This document shows, in pieces, positions 24,785 through 33,812 of a DNA stretch of 64,000 nucleotides; the first letter of the stretch is position 1; each line of letters begins with the position of its first letter. The DNA is from Polynucleobacter sp. CS-Odin-A6 (lineage in GTDB: Bacteria; Pseudomonadota; Gammaproteobacteria; Burkholderiales; Burkholderiaceae), in NCBI RefSeq assembly GCF_018882095.1, contig NZ_JACVPD010000001.1:372001-436000 (forward strand). Reading direction: 5' to 3'. The notes under the pieces are model-generated. The model was not told where the DNA came from. It worked only from the letters and a program-made list of their open reading frames with translations, and made no database searches. Both the position numbers and the translations under genes were made by a program.

Positions 24785-25762
24785 GTGATATTGAAATTCT
24801 TTATTCAGTTTTTTGGAGCTGTCTTTTTAATAAATTATTCTGTGCTGGCTTTATCAGCTTATCCAGATAGACCTGTCACAATTATTATCGGCTTTCCGCC
24901 GGGAACGGGTACTGATACTGTGACGCGTATTGTTGCTGATCGCCTTTCTCAAAGAATGGGTCAGCAATTTTTAGTAGACAACAAGGTGGGTGTTGCAGGA
25001 AGCATTGGAGCAGGCATTGCAGCAAAAGCGAAGCCAGACGGATATACCCTCTTGGTTAGCGCATCCGCGCCGATGTCGATCAATCCACATATCTATAAAA
25101 ATCTTACTTATAACCCATTGACAGATTTCACACCGATTGGGATGTTGGTGTGGCTACCTTATCTGATGGTAGTTAATCCAAGCGATCCTGCAAATACTTT
25201 GCAACAATTTTTATCTAATGCACAAAAAAGCCCAACTCCAGTGAGTTATGGATCTACAGGTAATGGTGCAACAAGCAATCTAGTGATGTCGGTCTTGGCT
25301 AAGCGTGCTGGTGTCGACATGACCCAAATACCATACAAGGGGAGTAGTCAAGCTCAAGCCGATGTTATCGGCGGACAATTGCCAGTAACCTTTGATACTC
25401 TCTCTTCTAGTATTGCTATGGTCAGGGCTGGTAAGTTAAAGCCCTTGGCGGTATCCACTCTGAAGAGAACAGAGCTTGCGCCAGAAATACCAACGGTAGC
25501 TGAGCAAGGTTTTGCTGGTTTTGAGATTGGTGCATGGTTGGGTCTCTTTGGCCCACTAGGTTTGCCTCCTGCAATTCAAAAAACCTTATTGAACGAAATC
25601 AACTCAATCTTGCAGGAGCCTGAAACACGTGCAAAATTAGCAAAGAGCGGAGCAGAGGTGCGCATGTCTACCAATGCTGGTGAATTTGCTCTGTTTATTA
25701 AAAATGATAACGAAAATACGGGTAAGCTGATTCGTGAGTTCAATATCAAACCGATGGAGTAA
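24785..25762 (+). CDS. Tripartite tricarboxylate transporter (Bug family) binding protein
   Basis: A 325-residue periplasmic binding protein with a GTG start (GGAGG 5-6 bases upstream) and signal peptide to about residue 26. Family motifs include YPDRPVTIIIGFPPGTGTD, VDNKVGVAGSIG and TQIPYKGSSQAQADV. It is the second of three Bug proteins in the window and again has no membrane partner genes. Its position between a hydrolase and a class II aldolase points to uptake of the acid released or used by them. Confidence 0.88.
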   Translation: MILKFFIQFFGAVFLINYSVLALSAYPDRPVTIIIGFPPGTGTDTVTRIVADRLSQRMGQQFLVDNKVGVAGSIGAGIAAKAKPDGYTLLVSASAPMSINPHIYKNLTYNPLTDFTPIGMLVWLPYLMVVNPSDPANTLQQFLSNAQKSPTPVSYGSTGNGATSNLVMSVLAKRAGVDMTQIPYKGSSQAQADVIGGQLPVTFDTLSSSIAMVRAGKLKPLAVSTLKRTELAPEIPTVAEQGFAGFEIGAWLGLFGPLGLPPAIQKTLLNEINSILQEPETRAKLAKSGAEVRMSTNAGEFALFIKNDNENTGKLIREFNIKPME

Positions 25763-25769
25763 TGGGGTA

Positions 25770-26528
25770 ATGTCTAGGAGTAACTATGTTGTCACGGCTG
25801 AAGAACGACAGGCTCGAATTGATTTAGCTGCTTGTTACAGGCTTGTGGCTCATTTTGGCATGAGTGATCTAATCTATAACCATATCACTGCCAGAATTCC
25901 CGATAGTAAAGATGACTTGATTTTAATTAATCCATATGGATTGATGTACAACGAAGTGACCGCCTCTAATTTAGTTACCATTAATTTGGAAGGTGAAATA
26001 ATCTATAACCCGAATCCTGATTTTGGTATTAATCAGGCTGGCTATGTGATTCATAGTGCGGTGCACCGTGCAAGAGGGGATGTCAGCTGCGTCATCCATA
26101 CTCATACCCGAGCTGGAATGGCAGTCTCTGCAATGGAGTGTGGCCTTTTACCAATGACTCAGACTTCAATGCGTTTCTATGGCATTCCTTATCATGACTA
26201 CGAAAGCGTTGCGATTGATCTAGATGAGCAATCTCGTTTAGTAGCGGACTTAGGCGATCAAACGGCGATGATCTTACGAAATCATGGCTTACTAGCGGTT
26301 GGACCTAGCATAGCTCAAGCATTCAACACCCTATATTGGTTAGAGATGGCTTGCAAAGCCCAGGTTGATGCACTCTCTGCTGGGGTAAAACTCACTATGC
26401 CACCAATAGAAGTCATTGAGAAAACTCACCATCTTTATCAGCCTCATGTCAGAAGACCTTTTGGTGAAATGGAGTGGCCGGCAATGCTACGTATTGTCGA
26501 AAAACTGGATCCTAGCTATAAGGTGTAG
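25770..26528 (+). CDS. Class II aldolase/adducin-family protein
   Basis: A 252-residue cytoplasmic protein of the class II aldolase family. Zinc ligands are visible in CVIHTHTRAGMAV and ILRNHGLLAVG. The ATG at 25770 follows GGAG and GGGG elements and lies 7 bp after the Bug gene stop; a longer frame would overlap that gene. Members cleave or epimerise sugar phosphates or decarboxylate hydroxy acids. The exact reaction cannot be told. It ends at a terminator shared with a dehydrogenase on the opposite strand. Confidence 0.82.
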   Translation: MSRSNYVVTAEERQARIDLAACYRLVAHFGMSDLIYNHITARIPDSKDDLILINPYGLMYNEVTASNLVTINLEGEIIYNPNPDFGINQAGYVIHSAVHRARGDVSCVIHTHTRAGMAVSAMECGLLPMTQTSMRFYGIPYHDYESVAIDLDEQSRLVADLGDQTAMILRNHGLLAVGPSIAQAFNTLYWLEMACKAQVDALSAGVKLTMPPIEVIEKTHHLYQPHVRRPFGEMEWPAMLRIVEKLDPSYKV

Positions 26529-26548
26529 GTCAATACCTCAATCATTCT

Positions 26549-26585
26549 AAAACCGCTAGTAAACAATTTCTAATAGCGGTTTTTT
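26549..26585. terminator. Bidirectional terminator, aldolase versus dehydrogenase
   Basis: AAAACCGCTA and TAGCGGTTTT pair around a 15-base loop with T runs on both strands. The left arm contains the stop codon of the minus-strand dehydrogenase. Confidence 0.85.
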
Positions 26586-27560
26586 ATTGATAAAGTTTTG
26601 GATATTTTTTGTGAGCGATTCGATCCGTCTTCTATCGAGATCATCCGTCCAGCTGGCAGTATGAGGTGTCATGATGACGTTATCGAGCTCATGAAATGGC
26701 AAGACAGATGGCTGCATCTCAAGATTGTCAGTACTAGCGTATTGGTACCAGACATCCAAAACCGCTCCACCGATCTGATGGTTTTTCAGGGCTTGATAAA
26801 TCGCCTCTTCATTGATGATCGGACCCCGGGCTACATTAATAATGACACCAGTTGATTTCATTTTTCTGAGTGTGCGTGCATTAATCATGTCTCTAGTACT
26901 ATCGCTTAGAGGGGAGGTTATTAATATGTAGTCACTCTCAGAAAGCAATTGATCAAGATGTGAGCTGTCTTTCCACCACTCCAACCTGGGATCTTCTTTG
27001 GGAGTGCGACTAATGGCTAGAAATTTCATGCCAAAAGGGGTTGCTAATTCGGTGACACGCTTTGCTATGTGACCGAAGCCTATAAAGCCAATGGTTTTAT
27101 TTTGAATTTCACTATGTTTTTTGCCTCGCACAATTGATCCGCCGAAAGTCCAGCGGCCTTGGCGCAACTCACGATCCATAAGGCGCATGTGAATTGCAAA
27201 CTCTAGAATACCAAGCATGACGTATTCAGCGATAGGCTCAGAGTGTTGATTGGTATTGCATACCCTGCAACCATCTGTAAGCCAGTCTTTATCCAGCCAT
27301 TCCATTCCCGAAAACGGCACCTGAATCAATTGAAGCTGTCTACCAGCTTTAATAAGGCTCTCAATCAGTTGGGTATCTTTGAGATAGACTAGCTCAGCTG
27401 TTACGACCAGAATCCTCGCTTTTGATGCTAAGTCTAGTAGATTTGACTTAGATTGCCCAATCGTCCAGTGTTGAACAGTCCAGCTATCCCCGAGCGCTTT
27501 GCTTAATGGATCTAGGAAGATCTTTCCATAATCTCCAACAATCAGAATATTTTGATTCAT
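26556..27560 (-). CDS. D-2-hydroxyacid dehydrogenase (NAD-dependent)
   Basis: A 334-residue D-isomer-specific 2-hydroxyacid dehydrogenase. The nucleotide motif IGFIGFGHIAKRV, the VINVARGPIINEEAI block with the catalytic arginine, and PHTASW with the catalytic histidine are present. It would interconvert a D-hydroxy acid and a 2-oxo acid, in keeping with the aldolase and Bug genes alongside. Its ATG overlaps the stop of a 33-residue frame upstream (ATGA). Confidence 0.87.
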   Translation of the reverse strand: MNQNILIVGDYGKIFLDPLSKALGDSWTVQHWTIGQSKSNLLDLASKARILVVTAELVYLKDTQLIESLIKAGRQLQLIQVPFSGMEWLDKDWLTDGCRVCNTNQHSEPIAEYVMLGILEFAIHMRLMDRELRQGRWTFGGSIVRGKKHSEIQNKTIGFIGFGHIAKRVTELATPFGMKFLAISRTPKEDPRLEWWKDSSHLDQLLSESDYILITSPLSDSTRDMINARTLRKMKSTGVIINVARGPIINEEAIYQALKNHQIGGAVLDVWYQYASTDNLEMQPSVLPFHELDNVIMTPHTASWTDDLDRRRIESLTKNIQNFINKKPLLEIVY

Positions 27561-27658
27561 GGTTTAGGCAGGCCCAAGTCTTGCAATGTGTTTAAGCGTG
27601 TTCCCGTTTTTTCTGCAGCCCCAGTTACTAGCTTTACCTGAGTAATTTTCTGGCCCAT
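27557..27658 (-). CDS. 33-residue open frame coupled to the dehydrogenase
   Basis: It begins MGQKITQVKLV, ends LGLPKP, and its stop overlaps the dehydrogenase start as ATGA. An AGAAGG site stands 5-7 bases before its ATG. It may be a leader peptide giving translational coupling or the relic of a longer protein. No family is recognised, and the evidence is only the arrangement. Confidence 0.35.
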   Translation of the reverse strand: MGQKITQVKLVTGAAEKTGTRLNTLQDLGLPKP

Positions 27659-27987
27659 GTTTTTCCTTCTGAAGTCTGCCTCAAACAAATTTATTTTTTT
27701 ACTTGATTTATTTCAAGTTAATGTTAAATCATCTAAAGTCTTTCATGGTTAATCCTTACACATTGATGAATTTTTTGTAGAAGAGATCCAACCTTGATTT
27801 TACCCAAAGAATAAATCATTAGATTTCTAGTTCACAGTCAGTTAACTACATCAGAATTAAGGCGCTCACTTTCGAGTCGATGCATTTTTTTCGCTCTACT
27901 TTTAGTAATATTCAATTGTTGATATATATTACAAATAACTGGTTTAAGTAAGTGCATGAATCACAATTTAATCTCTGGGGGTTAGTC
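27659..27987. other. AT-rich divergent intergenic region
   Basis: About 330 bp between the dehydrogenase unit and the amidohydrolase. It holds no convincing gene or RNA. It must contain both promoters; no clear operator dyad is seen. Confidence 0.5.
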
Positions 27988-29256
27988 ATGGATCATAAAA
28001 GAAGAAAATTACTGCAATACTCCATTGGAGTGGCATCACTTCCCATTATTGGTGCTGTAGGTCCCAGTCTTGCGCAACAAGGATTATCAGCCCCGGGTGG
28101 GTATGATTTATTGGTGACTGGCGCCCGGGTAATAGATCCATCCCAAAATCTAGATTCCATTATGGATATTGGCATCCGTAATGGACGTATTGTTGATATC
28201 CAAAAAGATTTGCCTAGAGATAAGGCAGCTCAGCAAATTAATGCCAGTGGAAAAATTATTACTCCAGGTCTAGTTGATTTGCATGCGCACACCTATCCTC
28301 AGGGTTCCGCAATTGGTTTGCCTGCAGATGAGTTAGCGCCTTTTACTGCTACCACTACTTACGTTAGCGCTGGCGATGCTGGTGGCAATAACTTTTCTGC
28401 CTTTAAGCACTTCATTCAGGCTCAGGCCAGAAGTCGTATGTTCGCGTTTGTACATATTTCTTCTATTGGATTGGCTGGATATCCAATAGGTGAAATGAAA
28501 AATATTGATTATGCCAATATTGATCTTGCTGCAAGAGTGGTGAATGAGAACCCAGATATTGTACTTGGAGTGAAGGTGAGGGAAACGCTTGATGTGGTGG
28601 GTGAGAATGGTATCGAGCCTCTCCGGAGGGCGAGGATGGCTGCCGAGCGCTCAGGCGTAAAGGGTGCGCGTGTGATGTGTCATATCGGAAATGCCCCAGG
28701 AGATCTTGGCGCTTTATTAGATCTTCTGAGGCCAGGTGACATCCTTACGCATGCGTACAGTGGTGCAGGAAATAATACCGTTCAAAATGGAAAGTTAATC
28801 TTAGCGGCTCTAGAGGCTAAAAAGCGTGGGGTCATTATTGATGTTGGTCACGGCGGGGGTAGTTTTGATTTCACGATCGCTGAGCCTGCTATTCAGCAGG
28901 GTTTAATACCGGATACGATTTCTAGTGACATACATGCGTTTAGTGGTAATTCTCCTAGCGTTCCCTACCTTCCTAACGTGATGAGTAAGTTTTTAACTTT
29001 AGGATTTAGCTTAAATGAAGTCATTGCCATGACAACAAATAGGCCTGGAGTCATTATCAATCGCGATCCTTTGTTGGGCACATTGAAGAAAAATGCCGCC
29101 GCCGATATTTCAATTTTAGATTTGGTAGAAAAGCCAGTTGAATGGTTAGATACCCGAGGTAATAAACGACCAGGTATGTACAGCCTCGTGCCTGTCCAAA
29201 CTATTCGTGCTGGTCGACCATTTGGGCGCCCTTATGTATCGCCATTTGGTTATTAG
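27988..29256 (+). CDS. Exported amidohydrolase (dihydroorotase-like/deacetylase family)
   Basis: About 422 residues. A twin-arginine-like start (MDHKRRKLLQYSIGVASLP) and an AQQ cleavage region suggest Tat export of a folded metalloenzyme. The metal site is visible as VDLHAHTYPQ, a lysine in LGVKVRETL, histidines in VMCHIGNAPG and LTHAYSG, and DIHAF. These fit a binuclear-metal amidohydrolase with cyclic amide, urease-like or D-amino acid deacylase-type chemistry. The ATG at 27988 is preferred over a GTG at 27952 because the signal begins there. Confidence 0.8.
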   Translation: MDHKRRKLLQYSIGVASLPIIGAVGPSLAQQGLSAPGGYDLLVTGARVIDPSQNLDSIMDIGIRNGRIVDIQKDLPRDKAAQQINASGKIITPGLVDLHAHTYPQGSAIGLPADELAPFTATTTYVSAGDAGGNNFSAFKHFIQAQARSRMFAFVHISSIGLAGYPIGEMKNIDYANIDLAARVVNENPDIVLGVKVRETLDVVGENGIEPLRRARMAAERSGVKGARVMCHIGNAPGDLGALLDLLRPGDILTHAYSGAGNNTVQNGKLILAALEAKKRGVIIDVGHGGGSFDFTIAEPAIQQGLIPDTISSDIHAFSGNSPSVPYLPNVMSKFLTLGFSLNEVIAMTTNRPGVIINRDPLLGTLKKNAAADISILDLVEKPVEWLDTRGNKRPGMYSLVPVQTIRAGRPFGRPYVSPFGY

Positions 29257-29820
29257 CCAAAATGGATAAATTCAAGTCCGCAGCGCCCTACTGATAACTG
29301 GCGATCACTCAAAAGCCAATTCGCATCAGAAATGCCGGGAATTTGTCATTTGAGGGTCGCTAGTTACTTTAAGTAATGCTCCAAGTTACCTAAACTGGAG
29401 CTGGAAAGGGGCTAGGGAGTTAGGGCAAAAGAGCCTTTTTTGAGCATTAATTTGGTGTCAAAGAGAGCGGCTTGAAAACGCAATTCATCGAATCCCCATT
29501 TAAAGCTAAAAATAAGCATCTTTATTAAAAATGCTGCACAGCAAAAAAATCGTTATCCCTATTTAACCCTTATACTGCTTACGCCTACCAGGCCCATCTT
29601 TACTTTCTCAGTGACCTGAAGTCACCAAAAAGTATGTGGCAGTTTGTTGATCATGGCTTGCTCCAAAAGAGTTGCTAAGCGCCTTCAAGCAGAAACCACT
29701 AAATGAATTGATTGCGTATGCTTGATTAAGCTTGCGTTGAAAATGCGTATTACAGAATGAAGCATTAAAAGTTTATTAAAAAGTAAAAATCTATATTAAA
29801 AAAATATTAAGGAGATAGTA
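29257..29820. other. 564-bp intergenic region without a gene
   Basis: It holds one copy of the dispersed module (29339-29381), a weak GGC / GCC hairpin with T run near 29424-29441, and a TTGCTCCAAAA segment (about 29658) that resembles one arm of the hairpin in the long repeats. The last 120 bp are AT-rich and must contain the promoter of the serine-glyoxylate aminotransferase. No riboswitch fold is recognised. Confidence 0.5.
29339..29381 (+). repeat. Dispersed short module, copy 3
   Basis: AATTTGTCATTTGAGGGTCG followed by GTTACTTTAAGTAATGCT. It has the same order as the modules at 5571 and 16462. The flanking bases TTACTTTAAGTAA are palindromic. Confidence 0.6.
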
Positions 29821-31014
29821 ATGGCTGGTCGTAATTTTGTATTTGTTCCTGGTCCAACTAATGTGCCAGATCGTGTTTTGCGTTCAATGATGGTTCCGAT
29901 GGAAGATCATCGTTCGCCAAAATTTCCACAACTCTTAAAAGAAATCATGCCTGGCCTCAAAAAGCTCTATCGCACTGAGCATGGCACACCATTTATTTTC
30001 CCTTCTTCTGGGACAGGTTGTTGGGAAGCAGCGATTACTAATACCTTAAGCCCGGGCGATAAAGTACTGGCTTCTACTTTTGGTCAATTTAGCTACTTGT
30101 GGATCGATATGTGCCAGCGTTTTGGTTTAAACGTTCAGGCAGTGGATGTTGAATGGGGAACAGGTGTGCCCGTTGAGCAATATGCTGAGATCTTGCGCAA
30201 AGATACTGGCCATGAAATTAAGGCTGTATTAGTTTGTCAGAATGAGACTGCGACTGGTGTTGCTTCTGATGTAGCGGCAGTGCGCAAAGCTTTAGATGAT
30301 GCAAAGCACCCTGCTTTGTTATTTGTCGACTGCGTTTCATCATTGGGCTCACTCGATTTCCGTTTTGATGACTGGAAAGTAGATATGGCTGTTTCTGGCT
30401 CACAAAAAGGCCTCATGTTACCTCCTGGTTTAGGTCTTCTGTGCGCTAGCCCTAAGGCATTGGCAATGCAAAGTTCTGCAAAGCTACCAAGATGCTATTT
30501 TGATTTAAAAGATATGTTGGCTACCAATCCAAGTGGCTATTTCCCATATACACCTGCTATTCCATTGATGTACGGAGCGATAGAGGCACTCAAGTTGATT
30601 GAAGAAGAAGGCTTGGATAACATCATTGCACGCCACCACTATTTGGCTGAGGGTGTTCGTGCAGCGGTTCACCAAGGCTGGGAGCTCAAGCTTTGCGCTA
30701 AGGAGCCAAAATGGTATTCCGATACCGTTTCTGCGGTGTTAGTGCCTGAAGGCTTTAATGGTGCTGAAGTGATTGCTCAAGCTTATAAGCGCTACAACTT
30801 GTCATTGGGCGCCGGCTTATCAAAAGTAGCAGGTAAGTTATTCCGTATTGGTCATCTCGGAGATATGAATGAACTCCACTTGATGGCTGCTATCAATGGC
30901 GCAGAAATGGCGATGTTAGATTGCGGAATCAAGGTCAAGCCTGGTAGTGGTGCGGCTGCAGCTAGTGAATACTGGCGCAAGAACACCCCTCCATCTGGTT
31001 TGTTGATTCGCTAA
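29821..31014 (+). CDS. sgaA: Serine-glyoxylate aminotransferase
   Basis: A 397-residue PLP enzyme of the alanine/serine-glyoxylate aminotransferase family. It converts glyoxylate and serine to glycine and hydroxypyruvate. Motifs include FVFVPGPTNVP at the N-terminus, FPSSGTGCWEAA for PLP phosphate, LFVDCVSSLGS, and the Schiff-base lysine in SGSQKGLMLPPG. A strong AAGGAG precedes the ATG. Formate-tetrahydrofolate ligase follows within 70 bp, so the pair links glyoxylate, serine and C1 units as in the serine cycle. Confidence 0.9.
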   Translation: MAGRNFVFVPGPTNVPDRVLRSMMVPMEDHRSPKFPQLLKEIMPGLKKLYRTEHGTPFIFPSSGTGCWEAAITNTLSPGDKVLASTFGQFSYLWIDMCQRFGLNVQAVDVEWGTGVPVEQYAEILRKDTGHEIKAVLVCQNETATGVASDVAAVRKALDDAKHPALLFVDCVSSLGSLDFRFDDWKVDMAVSGSQKGLMLPPGLGLLCASPKALAMQSSAKLPRCYFDLKDMLATNPSGYFPYTPAIPLMYGAIEALKLIEEEGLDNIIARHHYLAEGVRAAVHQGWELKLCAKEPKWYSDTVSAVLVPEGFNGAEVIAQAYKRYNLSLGAGLSKVAGKLFRIGHLGDMNELHLMAAINGAEMAMLDCGIKVKPGSGAAAASEYWRKNTPPSGLLIR

Positions 31015-31080
31015 TCTAGGATTACGTTGCTAACCAGTTAATAAGTCAATTTCTAATTTAATCAAAATAGGAGATGAATG

Positions 31081-32754
31081 ATGCAAAGTGATATCGAGAT
31101 TGCTCAGCTTGCAAAAATGCAAAGAATTTCTGAGATAGCAAAGAATACCTTGGGCATTCCAGAGGAGGAGCTTGAGCCATTTGGTCATTACAAGGCAAAG
31201 GTATCTCTGGCCTATCTAGATAAATTAAAGGGCAAAAAAGACGGTAAGTTAATTTTGGTTACGGCTATTAGCCCAACACCTGCTGGTGAAGGTAAAACGA
31301 CGACGACTGTAGGTTTGGGTGATGGCTTAAATCATATTGGCAAGAAAGCCATGATCTGCTTGCGTGAGCCTTCGCTTGGCCCTGTCTTTGGTGTTAAGGG
31401 TGGAGCGGCTGGTGGTGGTTGGGCCCAAATCGTACCGATGGAAGATATTAATCTGCATTTCACGGGTGACTTCTCGGCCATTGCTTTAGCCAATAACTTA
31501 TTGGCAGCGATGATTGATAACCATGTTCACCACGGTAATGCCTTGAACATCGATGTACGTCGAATTCAGTGGAAGCGTGTTGTGGACATGAATGATCGTG
31601 CCCTGCGTGATGTCACTGTTGGTCTGGGAGGCACTCCAAATGGCTTCCCGCGTCAAGATGGTTTCGACATTGTGGTGGCATCTGAGGTGATGGCGATTTT
31701 CTGCCTTGCAACTTCCATTGAAGATCTCAAAAAGCGTCTCGGTGAGATCGTGGTTGCATATACCTATGACCAAAAGCCAGTTCTCGCAAAAGATCTGAAG
31801 GCACATGGTGCCATGACTGTCCTGCTCAAGGATGCCTTGGCTCCCAATTTGGTTCAGACTCTAGAAAACAATCCAGCGTTTGTTCATGGCGGACCTTTTG
31901 CCAATATTGCGCATGGCTGTAATTCAGTGATTGCAACCCAAGCAGCATTAAAGTTGGCTGACTATGTCGTTACTGAAGCTGGCTTTGGTGCGGATTTAGG
32001 CGCGGAGAAGTTTATTGACATCAAATGCCGCAAGTCTGGATTAAGACCATCAGCGGTGGTCATTGTTGTTACTGTCCGTGCGATGAAATACCATGGCGGC
32101 GCAGATTTAACCAGTCTGACAACAGAAGATTTGGCAGCCCTTGATAAAGGCCTAGTTAATTTAGAGCGTCACGTTGAGAACATCACTAAGGTCTACAACA
32201 TGCCTTGTGTCGTCTCGATTAATAAATTTACTAGCGACACTCCTGCTGAAATTGAGATGGTCGAGCAAAGAATGAAAAAGCTGGGTGTCAACATCGTTCT
32301 AGCCTCTCATTGGGGTGAAGGCGGTAAAGGCGCTGCAGAATTAGCTCATATGGTGGTTGATTTATGTGAATCCGACACTCAGAAGATGCAGTATGTCTAT
32401 GAAGATGAGGATACTCTCTGGGAAAAGATCAACAAGATTGCCAAGAAAGTCTATCGCGCCAGTGAAGTGACTGCAGATGCCAAGGTCAAAGCGCAGATTG
32501 AGAATCTGCAAAAGAGTGGCTATGGTCATTACCCAGTATGTGTAGCTAAGACCCAAAGCTCATTCTCTACCGATGCAAAATTGCGTGGCGCTCCAGAAAA
32601 TCATACGATTGCCATTCGTGAAGTGCGTTTAGCAGCAGGTGCAGAGTTTGTTGTGATGGTCTGTGGCGACATCATGACGATGCCTGGCTTGCCAAAGGTG
32701 CCGTCAGCTGAAAAAATCGATTACATCGACGGTAAAGTAGTCGGCTTGTTTTAA
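31081..32754 (+). CDS. fhs: Formate-tetrahydrofolate ligase
   Basis: A 557-residue enzyme that makes 10-formyl-tetrahydrofolate from formate, THF and ATP. The P-loop [15 protein letters not shown], the [20 protein letters not shown] motif and [15 protein letters not shown] are all characteristic. The second of two adjacent ATG codons (31081) has the better spacing to AGGAG. It probably shares a transcript with sgaA. It assimilates formate, which agrees with the oxalate/formate-type carrier downstream. Confidence 0.96.
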   Translation: MQSDIEIAQLAKMQRISEIAKNTLGIPEEELEPFGHYKAKVSLAYLDKLKGKKDGKLILVTAISPTPAGEGKTTTTVGLGDGLNHIGKKAMICLREPSLGPVFGVKGGAAGGGWAQIVPMEDINLHFTGDFSAIALANNLLAAMIDNHVHHGNALNIDVRRIQWKRVVDMNDRALRDVTVGLGGTPNGFPRQDGFDIVVASEVMAIFCLATSIEDLKKRLGEIVVAYTYDQKPVLAKDLKAHGAMTVLLKDALAPNLVQTLENNPAFVHGGPFANIAHGCNSVIATQAALKLADYVVTEAGFGADLGAEKFIDIKCRKSGLRPSAVVIVVTVRAMKYHGGADLTSLTTEDLAALDKGLVNLERHVENITKVYNMPCVVSINKFTSDTPAEIEMVEQRMKKLGVNIVLASHWGEGGKGAAELAHMVVDLCESDTQKMQYVYEDEDTLWEKINKIAKKVYRASEVTADAKVKAQIENLQKSGYGHYPVCVAKTQSSFSTDAKLRGAPENHTIAIREVRLAAGAEFVVMVCGDIMTMPGLPKVPSAEKIDYIDGKVVGLF

Positions 32755-32784
32755 ATAAGCTGCTAGAAAAAACCTTAAGTAAGT

Positions 32785-32828
32785 AAATGCCAACTAAAGT
32801 GAGTTAATCATTGAGGTTGGCATTTTTT
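32785..32828 (+). terminator. Terminator after fhs
   Basis: AAATGCCAAC and GTTGGCATTT pair around a 21-base loop and are followed by a T run. Confidence 0.75.
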
Positions 32829-32987
32829 TAACCCACTTACCTTAAGGCTTTACCAGATCTCCGGCCTATTTATCGGCTTTTGGGTTAGGTAACTTATTAG
32901 AAGCTGTGTGTAAAGAAAGAATTACAGAATATAATTATTCACTTAGTTTAAAAACTAAGCGTCTATTTATCTTATATGTGATTTTTT

Positions 32988-33425
32988 ATGACAACTATCA
33001 AACAATTCATTAGCCAAAAATCTAGCACCATTTTTTCCGTACGATCATCCGACTCTGTTGAAAAAGCCTTGATCATCATGCGCGATCATCGGGTGAGGGC
33101 TGTTTTAGTAATCGATGATGATAGATTGACGGGAATCGTCTCGCAGGGAGATTGCGCTATTAAAGTGCTATTGCCACATCACGATCCAAAGCAAGTTGTC
33201 GTTTCAAAAATCATGACGGCGAACCCGCTTAGTGTGACACTTTCCAACTCTTTAGAAGAGTGTATGGCAATTATGGTGCACAAGCATATTAGGCACTTAC
33301 CGGTAGTCGAAAATAATAAAGTAGTTGGCGTGATTTCTATTGGAGATATGGTAAAAAATGTGATTGAGCTTCAGGGTAATCAGATCAAGTTTCTTGAAAC
33401 TTATATCAATGGTCATGGCGCTTAA
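32988..33425 (+). CDS. Two-CBS-domain protein
   Basis: A 145-residue soluble protein of two tandem CBS motifs (about residues 10-65 and 75-130). The patterns RAVLVIDDDRLTGIVSQGD and RHLPVVENNKVVGVISIGDM are typical. Such stand-alone modules bind adenine nucleotides such as AMP, ATP or NADH and regulate a partner. Partner unknown. A perfect hairpin-like CTTAGTTT / AAACTAAG lies just upstream (32941-32960). Confidence 0.85.
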   Translation: MTTIKQFISQKSSTIFSVRSSDSVEKALIIMRDHRVRAVLVIDDDRLTGIVSQGDCAIKVLLPHHDPKQVVVSKIMTANPLSVTLSNSLEECMAIMVHKHIRHLPVVENNKVVGVISIGDMVKNVIELQGNQIKFLETYINGHGA

Positions 33426-33812
33426 CTTTTCTTAAAAGAGGGCGCTCAACTCTTGAGGACTTTTATTTTCACCGCTAGTAATTACTAGCCCCTTTGCCAG
33501 AGGCAAAAACCCAATGTCAAATCTGGGAATGGTAAGCCCTGCTGTTTTTCTAAATTGTCATTTCTGTGCCGCAGGCCATCCTCCAATGGATGCTGGTGAG
33601 CGCGATGAACCTGTTGCTCCCGTTCTGATTTCAGCCCTATCCATCAAGAGATTGTGCTTGTGCTGTCTTTTTAAGCGATCGTCAAATAAATAACCACAGG
33701 GGATGTAGGTATTGGGGTTATCCCTTGGTCTGATGGGACGCAAAAAGCACTATAGTTGCAAGATTACAAATTTATTAAATATGTAAAAAATCGGAATGTT
33801 TAAGGAGACAAA
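33426..33812. other. Intergenic region of 387 bp
   Basis: It contains the promoter of the transporter gene in its last 60 bp. A 59-codon frame at 33514-33693 (with CHFCAAGHPP) has only a weak ribosome binding site and is not called as a gene. No repeats or RNA are seen. Confidence 0.45.

Noticed and set aside
33514-33693. 59-codon frame with CHFCAAGHPP before the MFS gene
   Set aside because: Weak ribosome binding site, no recognisable domain and cysteine-rich chance-like tail; kept only as a note in the intergenic entry.
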